Source: Tabrizicola sp. (GTDB taxonomy: Bacteria > Pseudomonadota > Alphaproteobacteria > Rhodobacterales > Rhodobacteraceae). From it: 64,000 nt of DNA. The notes under the pieces are model-generated. The model saw only the letters and a list, made by a program, of their open reading frames with translations, was not told the DNA's origin and made no database searches. Both the position numbers and the translations under genes were made by a program. Of this stretch, positions 28,092 through 37,128 are shown one piece after another; position 1 is the first letter of the stretch; every line of letters starts with the position of its first letter. The stretch lies in NCBI RefSeq assembly GCF_030694085.1, contig NZ_JAUXZE010000050.1:1-64000 (forward strand). Reading direction: 5' to 3'.

Positions 28092-30296
28092 TCAATCGTG
28101 CCGGGAATAACGATACTTATACCCATACCCATAGCTCCCGTACTGATAAGACGAAGGCTTGGCCCGTTTCGGATCAAAGGCATTGAGGATCGCGCCATCA
28201 ATCTTCCCGCCGCCCAGTTCCAACGCTCTCCGGACAGCGATGATATCCTGCAGTTCGGTTTCGGCGTGGCGCGCAACCACGATTGTCACTGCAGCCATGC
28301 GGGAAATAAGCGCGGCATCGGTAACCAGCAGCGTCGGAGGCGTATCGAAGATCACCAGGTCATACCGACCCGCCATGTCCCTGAAGAATGTGTCGAAACT
28401 CTCGCTCATCAACAGTTCCGATGGGTTCGGTGGGCGCCGCCCGGTCGTGACGACGTCAAGCCGATCGACCATGGTTGACGCGATGACATCGTCGAGTGTC
28501 GCCTGCCCGATCAGATAATCCGAGAGACCCGGCAGTTTCGGAGAAAGGTTAAAGCTGCGCGCCAGCACACCTCGCCTCAGGTCTGCGTCGACGATACACA
28601 CCCTCTGTCCGCCATTGGCGGCGATGACGCCAAGGTTGGCCGAACAGAAGGACTTTCCTGCGCCGGGGAACGGGCTTGTCAAGACAAGCGCGGCACTCTT
28701 CGCTCCCGGTTGCATGAAGCGCAGCGCTGTACGGATTGACCTGAATGCTTCAGCAGTCGCGCCCTCTGTTTCGTCTCGAACAACCAGGGGCACGCTATTC
28801 TTGGCGTCCCCGGAAACCTTAGCGGCAAGGACAGACACGCCCAGTACAGGAATGCCGATGGCCTCGATCTCTTGGGCGGAGTCGACGCCTTTGCGCAAGA
28901 AGTTCCGCAAGAGTGCAACACCGATACCCGCAAACAACCCTACCAAAAGCGCAAGACCAAGAATTCGCGATGTCCGCGGTGCAACAGGCCGCTGTCCAGC
29001 TTGCGCACTGTCGATCACACGTACGTTTCCGATCTCGCTCGCCTGCAACACGCGAAGCTCCTGAGCCCTATTCAGAAGCTGCAGATAGGCCGCCTGTGCA
29101 ACTTCCAGAGTTCGGGTAAGATTTACCACTTCGCGCTGGGTCTCTGGCAATTCGTCGATACTGGCTCGAACTTCAACAAGCCGTCGCTCAAGGCTCTCGC
29201 GGCGGGCAACCGCCTGGCGAAAGATCGGGTGATTGGGAGTGAACCTTTGGCTCAGATCCCGCTCTTGGACTAGGGCCTCTCGAATTTGCGTTTCCAGTTG
29301 CGCGGATTCATCCAGCAACCTTCCCGTTTCGAAAGGAATATCTATCGACTGCTGCTTCGTCCTGTAGTCGTTGAGTGCCCTTTCCGCATCGGTGACCTGG
29401 GCCTTGGCGATCGGGATTTGCTCCTCAACAAAACTTAGGCTTTGTGAGGCTTCGGCTGCGTTGTTGGTAATGCTCTTGTTCTGGTAGGCTGAAAGAACCG
29501 CGTCAAGCCAACGGGTCGCTGCCACGGGGTCTGCGGCTGTGACCGAAACCTTGAGTATGCCCGTCTGGCGTCCCAACTCTGCCACGCTGAGGGAACCGGC
29601 TAAACGCGCGACTGAAGCATGTTCAGGAATCTGCCGTATTTCAAACTGGCGGCCGGGCGGTGCTTCGATCTGCCCGAGTTCAAGCGCCAGCCCCCGCACG
29701 TTATCGGTCAGTAGCTCCCCCTCCTGGCCCTTTAGGACGGCTTGATCGGGCAGTAGGATCTCGTATTCCCCACCTGTCTGGATGGTCACTTCAATGGTCT
29801 GGTTGATCCATTCCGAGGGTACCTGCAGATACTCAATCGACAAACCCTCACCAGGACGTGGATAGGGATCGAAGGACCCGCCCAGATAATTCAGGAACTT
29901 ACCATAGTAGAGAGCTTGCCCGATGATCGGTGCAAACTTGGGGGAAACATCCCAATCAAGGTGTACCGCAGCAGCCGCATCGCTCAGAACCGAACGCGAT
30001 CGGAGTATTTCGATCTCGGTCAGACTGGATGGCGCGGAATCCACCGCCAGTTGGGAAAGCGCTTCGGGAACGACCAGCCGGCTTGAATTGCTCTCGATCT
30101 GAATCAGACCATCCGCCCGCCACGTGGGCGGGCGCGTCTTGGCATAAAGTGCACCAATAACCAGCGCACCCAGTGTGCTTACGACAAGAAGCGCCCGCGC
30201 CGCCCAAATGGCCCTAACAACAGCAACCAGGTCAATCTCAGCGTCAGTTGATGTGGCGATGGGGCCGGCAGATCGGTCTGCGGTACTCAAGATCAT
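28092..30296 (-). CDS. Polysaccharide co-polymerase / BY-kinase (Wzc, ExoP type)
   Basis: A 734-residue inner-membrane tyrosine autokinase controlling EPS chain length and export. Order: Wzz domain with a helix at about 33-52 (LLVVSTLGALVIGALYA), a long periplasmic coiled-coil region (about 270-400), a second helix (ILGLALLVGLFAGIGVALLR), then the cytoplasmic kinase with Walker A (SPFPGAGKSFCSANLG), Walker A' (VCIVDADLRRG) and Walker B (DLVIFDTPPTLL). A Tyr cluster (SSYQYGSYGYGYKYRYSR) at the very end is the autophosphorylation tail. It overlaps the phosphatase gene by four bases. Confidence 0.93.
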   Translation of the reverse strand: MILSTADRSAGPIATSTDAEIDLVAVVRAIWAARALLVVSTLGALVIGALYAKTRPPTWRADGLIQIESNSSRLVVPEALSQLAVDSAPSSLTEIEILRSRSVLSDAAAAVHLDWDVSPKFAPIIGQALYYGKFLNYLGGSFDPYPRPGEGLSIEYLQVPSEWINQTIEVTIQTGGEYEILLPDQAVLKGQEGELLTDNVRGLALELGQIEAPPGRQFEIRQIPEHASVARLAGSLSVAELGRQTGILKVSVTAADPVAATRWLDAVLSAYQNKSITNNAAEASQSLSFVEEQIPIAKAQVTDAERALNDYRTKQQSIDIPFETGRLLDESAQLETQIREALVQERDLSQRFTPNHPIFRQAVARRESLERRLVEVRASIDELPETQREVVNLTRTLEVAQAAYLQLLNRAQELRVLQASEIGNVRVIDSAQAGQRPVAPRTSRILGLALLVGLFAGIGVALLRNFLRKGVDSAQEIEAIGIPVLGVSVLAAKVSGDAKNSVPLVVRDETEGATAEAFRSIRTALRFMQPGAKSAALVLTSPFPGAGKSFCSANLGVIAANGGQRVCIVDADLRRGVLARSFNLSPKLPGLSDYLIGQATLDDVIASTMVDRLDVVTTGRRPPNPSELLMSESFDTFFRDMAGRYDLVIFDTPPTLLVTDAALISRMAAVTIVVARHAETELQDIIAVRRALELGGGKIDGAILNAFDPKRAKPSSYQYGSYGYGYKYRYSRHD

Positions 30297-30727
30297 TCCA
30301 TCCCAGAAAGACGTTCAAGCCAAGTGGATGCTGCCACGCGCAACAGCCCGATGGTGAACTCATAGTCCGCGTCACTCCTGCCGAAGGGGTCAGCTATGTC
30401 TGGCTCACCCTCCAACCATTGGCCAAAAAGCATGGTTCTGCCCGTTAGATGGGGGACGAGCTCGAGAACATGCCGTTTCTGGCTCCGCTCCATCACGAGT
30501 ACCAAATCAGCGGTAGGATGCTTGCGGTCGCTGAACCGGCTGGATCGATGCCCAAGCAAGGACGAAAGTTCGCCACCGAGAAATTCGATCATGCGCCGGT
30601 CTGCGGGCTGGTTCGGCACGGCGTGGAGCCCACTGGATTTCACGTGAAGACCGGATGTTTGTTCAAGTAAGGCCGCTGCAACCGGTGATCGGCAGATATT
30701 CGCGTGGCAAATGACTTCGACGATCAT
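30293..30727 (-). CDS. Low-molecular-weight protein-tyrosine phosphatase (Wzb type)
   Basis: A 144-residue phosphatase. The P-loop C(X)5RS is CHANICRSP near residue 8, and the general-acid Asp lies in DIADPFGRSD near residue 115. It would dephosphorylate the Tyr tail of the adjacent BY-kinase, the cycling needed for EPS export. It sits between Wza (8-base gap) and Wzc (4-base overlap), as in classical EPS operons. Confidence 0.92.
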   Translation of the reverse strand: MIVEVICHANICRSPVAAALLEQTSGLHVKSSGLHAVPNQPADRRMIEFLGGELSSLLGHRSSRFSDRKHPTADLVLVMERSQKRHVLELVPHLTGRTMLFGQWLEGEPDIADPFGRSDADYEFTIGLLRVAASTWLERLSGME

Positions 30728-30735
30728 TGTCTGCC

Positions 30736-31800
30736 TTACTGGGTCACAGTCCGAGCAACACTCACCGTTGGAAGGACGCGCGATATAGTGTCATTCCAGC
30801 GTTGAATGGGAGAGCGGGTAACATAGACGACATCGTTCGGCGCGAGGATGAAGCGAGTACCCAGCACCAATCCAGTTGGTGACCTAAGGTCGACGCGGTA
30901 GATTGTAGTCTGACTGCCCTCGCCCCGGAACACGAATACGCCGCTTGCGTTAGCGCGCACTTCGTCAATTCCACCCTGCCGCGCGAGTGCTTGAGTCAGA
31001 CTGACCTGCTCATCGGAAACATCTACCGTTGCTGGTTGGCCCACCTCGCCCAACACGTAGACTTCCGCGCGGCGCTTGCGAGGCACCGACACAACATCGC
31101 CGCCGAACAAGATTGGATTGCTGCTTCCAGATTTCGCTTTTAGGAAGCCATCAAGATTCACTAAGTAGCTTTCGCCCTTGCGGCGAACCACTATTCTTGA
31201 AGCATCCGCATTTTCAGTCAACCCCCCTGCCCCATTGATGGCTTCAAGAATAGTCAATGGCCAGCTGGTGATCGACTGGGTTGTGGGGGATGCAACCTCA
31301 CCACCAACCACGACTCGTTGCGAGTTGAAGGATGCAATCCGAACATCAACCTGAGGCTCCGGAATGAACTTGTCCAACCGAGCCGCTATTTCTTTGCGGA
31401 TTTCATCGACCGTCCGTCCACGCGCTTCCACTGCACCGATGAACGGGTAGTTGAATGTGCCGTCGCTTTGAACAGCGAACCCGCCGGTGCGCTCACCCTC
31501 CGCAAGGGGGACTGTTAGTTCCGGGTGATCGAAGACAAAAACAGATACGATATCGCCTGAGCCAATCCGGTATTCTCCGGATTTCCCTGCGGGCAGTGTT
31601 GTAGCCCCAACCAACCGGCCTTCATCAATCAGCGAGGGAACATTCTCGGTCGTTACCTCCACGATCGTGAAGTCCGTTCCCTGAGCTGATTTCTGCGGCG
31701 AAACCCAAACTTCACCGTCCGCGCAAGCTGCGAGCAGAAGGGCAACCATCGTGAGGCCCATTACACGGCAAGCCTGCCGACAAACTGACTGAATCTGCAT
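30736..31800 (-). CDS. Polysaccharide export outer-membrane lipoprotein (Wza type)
   Basis: A 354-residue protein with a lipoprotein signal (TMVALLLAACADG, lipidated Cys near residue 26). The PES domain follows (YRIGSGDIVSVFVFDHPELT), then SLBB-like repeats (VDVRIASFNSQRVVVGGEV, EVYVLGEVGQPATVDV). It forms the outer-membrane channel that works with Wzc. It is the first gene of the EPS operon running to 28092. Confidence 0.93.
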   Translation of the reverse strand: MQIQSVCRQACRVMGLTMVALLLAACADGEVWVSPQKSAQGTDFTIVEVTTENVPSLIDEGRLVGATTLPAGKSGEYRIGSGDIVSVFVFDHPELTVPLAEGERTGGFAVQSDGTFNYPFIGAVEARGRTVDEIRKEIAARLDKFIPEPQVDVRIASFNSQRVVVGGEVASPTTQSITSWPLTILEAINGAGGLTENADASRIVVRRKGESYLVNLDGFLKAKSGSSNPILFGGDVVSVPRKRRAEVYVLGEVGQPATVDVSDEQVSLTQALARQGGIDEVRANASGVFVFRGEGSQTTIYRVDLRSPTGLVLGTRFILAPNDVVYVTRSPIQRWNDTISRVLPTVSVARTVTQ

Positions 31801-32346
31801 CGCCTGCTTTCTTATCGGGTGTACGTGCAGTGAAGGCGTTGGAGCCCCTGCGGCAGTTTTGAGAAATCTGAGGCTACCTCGGCCCCTTCCCGTTGAGGTT
31901 CACACTTTAAGCGCCAGCAGCCATCACGAATGAGAACCGGTACAAGTGGCACCGACCAAACAAAAGCGAGCTGTCCGCCGCTTGATCCAAGCTCGGTATG
32001 CAGGTTTAGCTGCGGCATCTCTCAACCACTCGGTTGTACCTATTCCCTGTTAGAGCCGATCACCGCCCCTTCACAGTACGCAGGAGATAGATGACGATCT
32101 TTCGTGAAGCCTTAGATCTCTAAAGTGCGCCGAACCATCCACCGTTGAGGGAGCCGGGCCGGAGAGCTGCTTGTGCTAGGTCAAACCGGGAACCGAGCCC
32201 TAGCCAACCTCGCTCGACTAAACTGGGAACATCGGCTGCTCTCTGGTAGTGAAACTCTGCCCTCCGCTGGTAATCTGTTCTCAAAACAGTTGCATTGTCG
32301 AAAGAGAGAATCTAATCTAAAGAGCATCATTTGACATGGAGCTCAC
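31801..32346. other. Long upstream region between the EPS operon and the H-NS-like gene
   Basis: No supported gene in 546 bases. Being divergent, it must hold promoters for both the EPS operon (minus) and the H-NS-like gene (plus), and is AT-richer near 32290-32340. No clear operator was found. Confidence 0.45.
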
Positions 32347-32664
32347 ATGGTAAACCTTGATCTGGGCGTGCTTACACTTAAGGAGCTGCAGCAATTGCAG
32401 AAGGACGTCGGCAAGGCTATTTCAACGTACGAAGACCGGCACATGGCCGAGGCTCGCGCCAAGCTGGAAGCGATGGCAAAGGAAATGGGATACTCTCTTT
32501 CCGAACTGCTGTCTCCCGGAGGGAAGAAAGTTCGGGCGCCTGCGACAGCGAAGTATCGTCATCCGGAAAACCCAGCCATTACCTGGTCAGGTAGGGGTAG
32601 GAAGCCTCAATGGTTTGCCGAATATGTCAACGCTGGAAAGGAACCAAAGGATCTCGCTGTGTGA
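32347..32664 (+). CDS. H-NS-family nucleoid protein
   Basis: A 105-residue protein of typical H-NS/HvrA size. The N-terminal helix (LKELQQLQKDVGKAISTYED) would oligomerise. The C-terminal DNA-binding motif is YRHPENPAITWSGRGRKPQW. Such proteins silence AT-rich, often foreign DNA. Its position beside the replication genes and EPS operon suggests it may modulate plasmid gene expression. An ATG at 32347 fits the family length. Confidence 0.92.
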   Translation: MVNLDLGVLTLKELQQLQKDVGKAISTYEDRHMAEARAKLEAMAKEMGYSLSELLSPGGKKVRAPATAKYRHPENPAITWSGRGRKPQWFAEYVNAGKEPKDLAV

Positions 32665-32936
32665 CGCTGGAGCTGTCGCGGCACATTGGACTCTGCAGTA
32701 AGTGGCCTGATCTTCCACGGTGAGTGCTGGCTTGCCTCCACCTGACTTGCCGAAGATGACTGAAGCTCTTCCAGTTTCGTCTTGAGATGTTCCTGGCGAT
32801 AGTCTTCGCAGCACCAGGTTTGATGATGACATGAGTTCTGCAGCGGCTTCGTCCCATGCCGTTTTCAGTTCCCAACTCGCACCTGGACTGTAGGCGGAAC
32901 GAACGGACGCCTTCCTGTCTCATCGGGGCAAGACTC

Positions 32937-34121
32937 TCATTGCTCCTCTTCGAAAAGCCCAGGGTGAATTTTTTCCCAGAACGTCCGGATCGCTTCAGCA
33001 TTCAGCGGACTCATCCAGCCGAAGCGTTCGAAGTCGTTTCGCTCTGCCCCTTCCAGCCGAGAATGAAACAACCGACGGTCGGCATCGCGCTGCGTTGGGG
33101 TTCGCTTTGCGACCACGTCCTGTATCCGCCGAAGGCGCTCCGCTCGGACAAGTATTTCGGGCGAAGTTGCAGGGCTCGCTACCGTCTTTGGCGCGTTATA
33201 GTCACCCTTCAGAGCCGCTGTCAGGTAACCCACCGGGTTGCGTACCTCCCCCTGCCCTTCAACATAGTCGAGCTTCCCGGTCAGCACCGTCTCGCCATGC
33301 TCAACGATCCATTGCCGTGCCAGACGATCCGAGGCGCCCAAGCGGATCAGACGCTCGTAAACCGGCGATTTCCGAACCCCCTCGCCGTCGTCCAGGTCCA
33401 GGATTGCCAACTGTGGGTTCTCGCGGATCAGAAAGCGGATTTCGGTGACCGACCGCCCCATCTTCCGCGTCTCCGGCGTTACAACGATGTTCGACGTCCG
33501 GTTCACTTCCTCGACCGCCGGTTTGATGATCTTGGCATTCAGATGCTTGAAGGTCTCGTAATAGTCGCTGTCCCCTACCCCCATGAGCCGCCGGAAGAGA
33601 TCAATGGGCCACCAGCCCGTGCTTCCCGTGCGCACGAAGCGGTAGCAGTTCTCATACAGCGCCAGCGCATGTCCACTCGAGAACCGGCGCTGTATATTCA
33701 TGTTAATCAGTGCAAAGACTTTGGGGTCGTGCAGCTTCTGCGCCAGAGCAGGGGAGTACGCGTATTCGCAGATCCCGCCCTTCAGCTTCGCATAAGCCAG
33801 CAAGCTGGACACGCCCCACTCTTGCCGCCCCTCCTCATCCAGCATGTCCCATTCCGCGACCGTCTCGGCCAACCCCCGCAGCGACGCTTTCAGTGTGTCC
33901 ATGTCGTTGCTGTTGTAGCCGATCATCAGGCACAGCGTTCGGGCGTCGATCCTGTGAACGCCGCGGGTCATCAGCGTGTCGTAGGCGTTCAGCAACAGCA
34001 CGTTCGACAAACGCCGCTGCAAGAGGGTCAGCTTGCCCGAAACATGGATCGCCGCCACATGCTTCTTCACCGCCCCGCGTCGCAAGGCGCCCGTCAGCTG
34101 ATCCCTCGGAATGTCGTCCAT
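32937..34121 (-). CDS. Plasmid replication initiator (Rep_3-like)
   Basis: A 394-residue initiator. The ATG at 34121 has a strong ribosome site (GGACGAGG, 3-4 bases upstream). Two winged-helix-like segments are seen: about 15-130 (LTLLQRRLSNVLLLNAYDTL, TLMTRGVHRIDARTLCLMIG) and 145-230 (PALAQKLHDPKVFALINMNI, FSSGHALALYENCYRFVRTG, YYETFKHLNAKIIKPAVEEV). The second matches the classic Rep pattern (K-Y-x-xLYE). It faces away from an iteron region and ParA, so this is the origin core. I cannot place it in a named incompatibility group. Confidence 0.85.
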   Translation of the reverse strand: MDDIPRDQLTGALRRGAVKKHVAAIHVSGKLTLLQRRLSNVLLLNAYDTLMTRGVHRIDARTLCLMIGYNSNDMDTLKASLRGLAETVAEWDMLDEEGRQEWGVSSLLAYAKLKGGICEYAYSPALAQKLHDPKVFALINMNIQRRFSSGHALALYENCYRFVRTGSTGWWPIDLFRRLMGVGDSDYYETFKHLNAKIIKPAVEEVNRTSNIVVTPETRKMGRSVTEIRFLIRENPQLAILDLDDGEGVRKSPVYERLIRLGASDRLARQWIVEHGETVLTGKLDYVEGQGEVRNPVGYLTAALKGDYNAPKTVASPATSPEILVRAERLRRIQDVVAKRTPTQRDADRRLFHSRLEGAERNDFERFGWMSPLNAEAIRTFWEKIHPGLFEEEQ

Positions 34122-34169
34122 GCCTCGTCCTGCCCGCTTGGGTCGTTCATGACCTCTTGGCGACACTTT

Positions 34170-34420
34170 AGCCTGAAAGGTACCCGACAGCAACGTTGGT
34201 CCGGGATCCTTCTTGATCCGCAGTACCCCAGAGATTAGGTACCCGTTTACAGGACATTGGGCCACCCCCCCTGCCCTTCCAAGCCCTCCAGTACCACGAT
34301 GCAAGGAGTTTTCGTCGAATCATGGCCCACTTTCCTGCGAATCGGTACGCTTGATCCCGTAAACTGGTACCCAATATCCCGGATCCGGGTGCCGGTGGTC
34401 CCGTAGATCAGTACCTAACT
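34170..34420. repeat. Iteron-type replication origin
   Basis: Four direct repeats start at 34333, 34355, 34377 and 34399, exactly 22 bases apart. The best are TCCCGTAAACTGGTACCCAA (34355) and TCCCGTAGATCAGTACCTAA (34399); those at 34333 and 34377 are weaker. Inverted copies lie at 34235 (TTAGGTACCCGTTTACAGGA) and 34176 (AAAGGTACCCGACAGCAACG), with a further direct one at 34211. The consensus is roughly TCCYGTAAACNGGTACCYAA. They sit just upstream of the initiator gene and next to an AT-rich stretch (34425-34500), as expected for Rep binding sites and the melting region. Confidence 0.8.
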
Positions 34421-34616
34421 TGCGCTAAGTCTCTATAAAGTTGGCCTTTTCTGTCAGCTAAAGTCTATAAAGACTCTCAATTACTCTCAAACATTGCCCG
34501 TTGTGTTCTCATTCTTCTGATCGGAAACATGATCTTCCAAGCAGATTCCCTTTCCGCTTCGGATGTGCGAGTGTTTGACTTACATCACGCTTAATCCCGC
34601 ACATCCAGGACACCGC

Positions 34617-35990
34617 ATGACAAGCTCCTCCGATCTGCCTCCATACTTCGGTATCGATCCCGAGGTTGCCGCCAGCCGACTGGCTGAGCCTATTGATACC
34701 ACGCGATTCGCCAAAGCCGCTGCCTTCGCATCCCGTGGACGCGACGACCTGGCGCGACGTGGCTACGCGCCGGATGGCAAAAAACGCTTGCGTAAGTTTT
34801 CCACTTGGGAGGTTTGCCGGTACCTGATCCCCGTCAACTCCGCACATCTCCGTCGGGTGCTGAAGCAGAATCCTGATCTGCCGCAAGGCACTGGTGAAAG
34901 CGGCGCAAAGTGGTTCACTTTGGAAGAGGTTTTGGCCCTTCGCGAACACTTCGCTGTGGAGGGAGCCGGCTGGCGGGAGTACAAGGCTTGGCGGCCAGAG
35001 GGCCTTCCAGCGAAGATCGTCGCTGTGGCGAACTTCAAGGGCGGAGTTGGCAAGACCTCGACCGCCGCGCATCTTGCAATGTCGGCCGCGCTTGACGGTT
35101 ATCGCGTTCTGGTGATCGACCTGGACAGTCAAGGGTCGATGACATCGATCATGGGCGGCAAGGTGACCGATGAATGGCAGACAGTTTTCCCCCTCCTCGC
35201 CTGCGACTACGCCCGCCACGTTCAGTCAGAAAACGCAGTGCGTACCGCTGCTGGACAGGCAGAGCTCCCGCTTGACGAAACACTGACCGAAGCATTGGAG
35301 GTTTCGCCGCGAAACCTTATACAGTCGACGCACTGGCCGAACATCGACCTGATCGGAGCGCAGTTGAATCTGTACTGGGCAGAATTTCAGGTACCGGTCT
35401 GGCGAATGCAGATGCGCAACTGGGCACTGTGGGATGCCTTGGGCAGTGCGTTGACCGAAACCGGCATCGTGAACGACTATGACATCATCCTGCTGGATAC
35501 GCCGCCGGCGCTTGGCTACCTCACGATCAATGCGCTCTCGGCAGCCGACATCCTGCTCGTCCCGCTCGGAGCATCATTCCTCGAATTCGACTCCACGGGG
35601 CGGTTCTTCGACATGATCTACTCCACCTTCGCCTCGATTGAGGAGGGTGAAAATCGAACACGGCGTGCGCAGGGGCTGCCCGAGATGCGCTTCGAATGGG
35701 ATGCGGTGCGTGCCCTGATTACCCGTTTCGATGCCGCCCAGCAGACAGACCTTGCCAACGTAATCCAGGCCTATTTCGGCGACTTCATGACCACGTATCG
35801 GCAGGAACTGACAGCAATGGTCGGTCAGGCCGGTGAGCAGGTGTCCGGCATCTACGAGACGGATTACCGCGACTTCAACCGTGACACCTACGTCCGGGGC
35901 CGCGAAACTTTTGACCGGACCTGGGCTGAGGTAAAACAGGTCATTCTTGGCGCCTGGTGGCGCGACCAGAAAATGGCTGAGAAAGGCTGA
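34617..35990 (+). CDS. parA: ParA-type partition ATPase (with N-terminal DNA-binding extension)
   Basis: A 457-residue partition ATPase. The ATG at 34617 follows CAGGA. After an about 130-residue N-terminal extension with a helix-turn-helix-like part (FSTWEVCRYLIPVNSAHLRR) comes the deviant Walker A (VANFKGGVGKTSTAAHLAM), Walker A' (VIDLDSQGSMTSI) and Walker B (DIILLDTPPALGYLTI). The long N-terminus suggests it also binds an operator and autoregulates, as in type Ia ParA/RepA. It is followed two bases later by ParB. Confidence 0.92.
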   Translation: MTSSSDLPPYFGIDPEVAASRLAEPIDTTRFAKAAAFASRGRDDLARRGYAPDGKKRLRKFSTWEVCRYLIPVNSAHLRRVLKQNPDLPQGTGESGAKWFTLEEVLALREHFAVEGAGWREYKAWRPEGLPAKIVAVANFKGGVGKTSTAAHLAMSAALDGYRVLVIDLDSQGSMTSIMGGKVTDEWQTVFPLLACDYARHVQSENAVRTAAGQAELPLDETLTEALEVSPRNLIQSTHWPNIDLIGAQLNLYWAEFQVPVWRMQMRNWALWDALGSALTETGIVNDYDIILLDTPPALGYLTINALSAADILLVPLGASFLEFDSTGRFFDMIYSTFASIEEGENRTRRAQGLPEMRFEWDAVRALITRFDAAQQTDLANVIQAYFGDFMTTYRQELTAMVGQAGEQVSGIYETDYRDFNRDTYVRGRETFDRTWAEVKQVILGAWWRDQKMAEKG

Positions 35991-35992
35991 CA

Positions 35993-37081
35993 ATGGCCAA
36001 GCGCAAGACACTCGTCGCTCCCTCTTCCGAGGATCTGTCCCGGCTTGAGGATGAGTTTCGCCGCGAAACCTCCGCACGCCCCCCGCTTGCGGCCCCCATC
36101 GCTCATGTTGCTGCCGAGGCCGCGGGCCAGATCGATCCCCGACCTCTGGCTGACCGGGCTGCCGAGGCGCGTGACCGGGCCGATGCCGCACGTCTGCGCC
36201 AGGCCGAGGCCGCTGGTCTGGTGATCCACGAAATTCCGCTGGACCAGATCGACGCCGATGCGCTGGTCCGGGACCGCATGTCACTGGCCAGCGACGAGTT
36301 GATAGAGCTTCAAAGCTCGATCGCGTCGCACGGATTGCGGCTGCCAGTCGAAGTCTTCGCCTTGGCCGAGCCGGGGCAGGGGGGGTGCCGCTACGGTCTT
36401 CTGTCGGGCTATCGCCGCCTGAGGGCTGTGCAGAATCTGCGTCAGCTTTCAGGGCAGGAGAAGTATACCACAATCAAGGCCGTTATACGGGACCCTTCCA
36501 CACTCGGCGGCCCATTTGCCGCGATGGTCGAGGAAAACGAAATCCGGTCCAACCTCTCGCATTTCGAGCGCGGCAGGATCGCCGTGATCGCCGCGCAGCA
36601 GGGGGTCTTCACCAATGTCGAGGCGGCGGTCGACGCATTGTTTGCACAGGCGTCCAAGGCCAAGCGATCCAAGATCCGGTCCTTCGCCGCGATCTTCGAG
36701 GACCTGGGTGACATGCTGATCTTCCCGCAAGCACTCCGCGAAAAAGATGGCCTTCGTTTGGCTGCTGCTCTGCGCGACGGTCACCAGTCGGTCATACGTG
36801 AGGGTCTTGCTGACATCGCGCCGGAAACTTATGCGGAAGAGCTGGATCGCATCGAGGCTGTCCTTGCGCGACTGGAGCCATCTGTCCCGCGTCCCGACCG
36901 AGGTGGCAGGCCTTCCACTAAGCCGGTGCAGGGCCGCAGATCTGAGCTGGCGACCGGGGTGCGTCTGATCTCGGGTCAGGACGGCGAAGCATGGTACATT
37001 CGAATCGAGGGCAACAGGGTGGACGCAAGGATGGTAGAGGATCTTCTCCGTCAGTTGGAAGCCTGGCTCGGGCCAGCTTGA
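35993..37081 (+). CDS. parB: ParB-type partition protein
   Basis: A 362-residue DNA-binding partition protein. The ParB N-terminal nuclease-like domain is seen at about 75-170 (IHEIPLDQIDADALVRDRMS, GLLSGYRRLRAVQNL). The HTH region follows (VEENEIRSNLSHFERGRIAV, AQQGVFTNVEAAVDALF). It would bind a parS site, not identified here, and work with ParA. The gene starts two bases after parA. Confidence 0.92.
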   Translation: MAKRKTLVAPSSEDLSRLEDEFRRETSARPPLAAPIAHVAAEAAGQIDPRPLADRAAEARDRADAARLRQAEAAGLVIHEIPLDQIDADALVRDRMSLASDELIELQSSIASHGLRLPVEVFALAEPGQGGCRYGLLSGYRRLRAVQNLRQLSGQEKYTTIKAVIRDPSTLGGPFAAMVEENEIRSNLSHFERGRIAVIAAQQGVFTNVEAAVDALFAQASKAKRSKIRSFAAIFEDLGDMLIFPQALREKDGLRLAAALRDGHQSVIREGLADIAPETYAEELDRIEAVLARLEPSVPRPDRGGRPSTKPVQGRRSELATGVRLISGQDGEAWYIRIEGNRVDARMVEDLLRQLEAWLGPA

Positions 37082-37128
37082 CTATTGCCGTCCCCGCTAT
37101 CGCTCCAGGCTTTACGGTAGAGCGAGGG

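Noticed and set aside
34141..34304. Longer N-terminus for the replication initiator, up to 34304
   Set aside because: It would read through the iteron region, and the ATG at 34121 has a strong ribosome site and fits the protein's fold.
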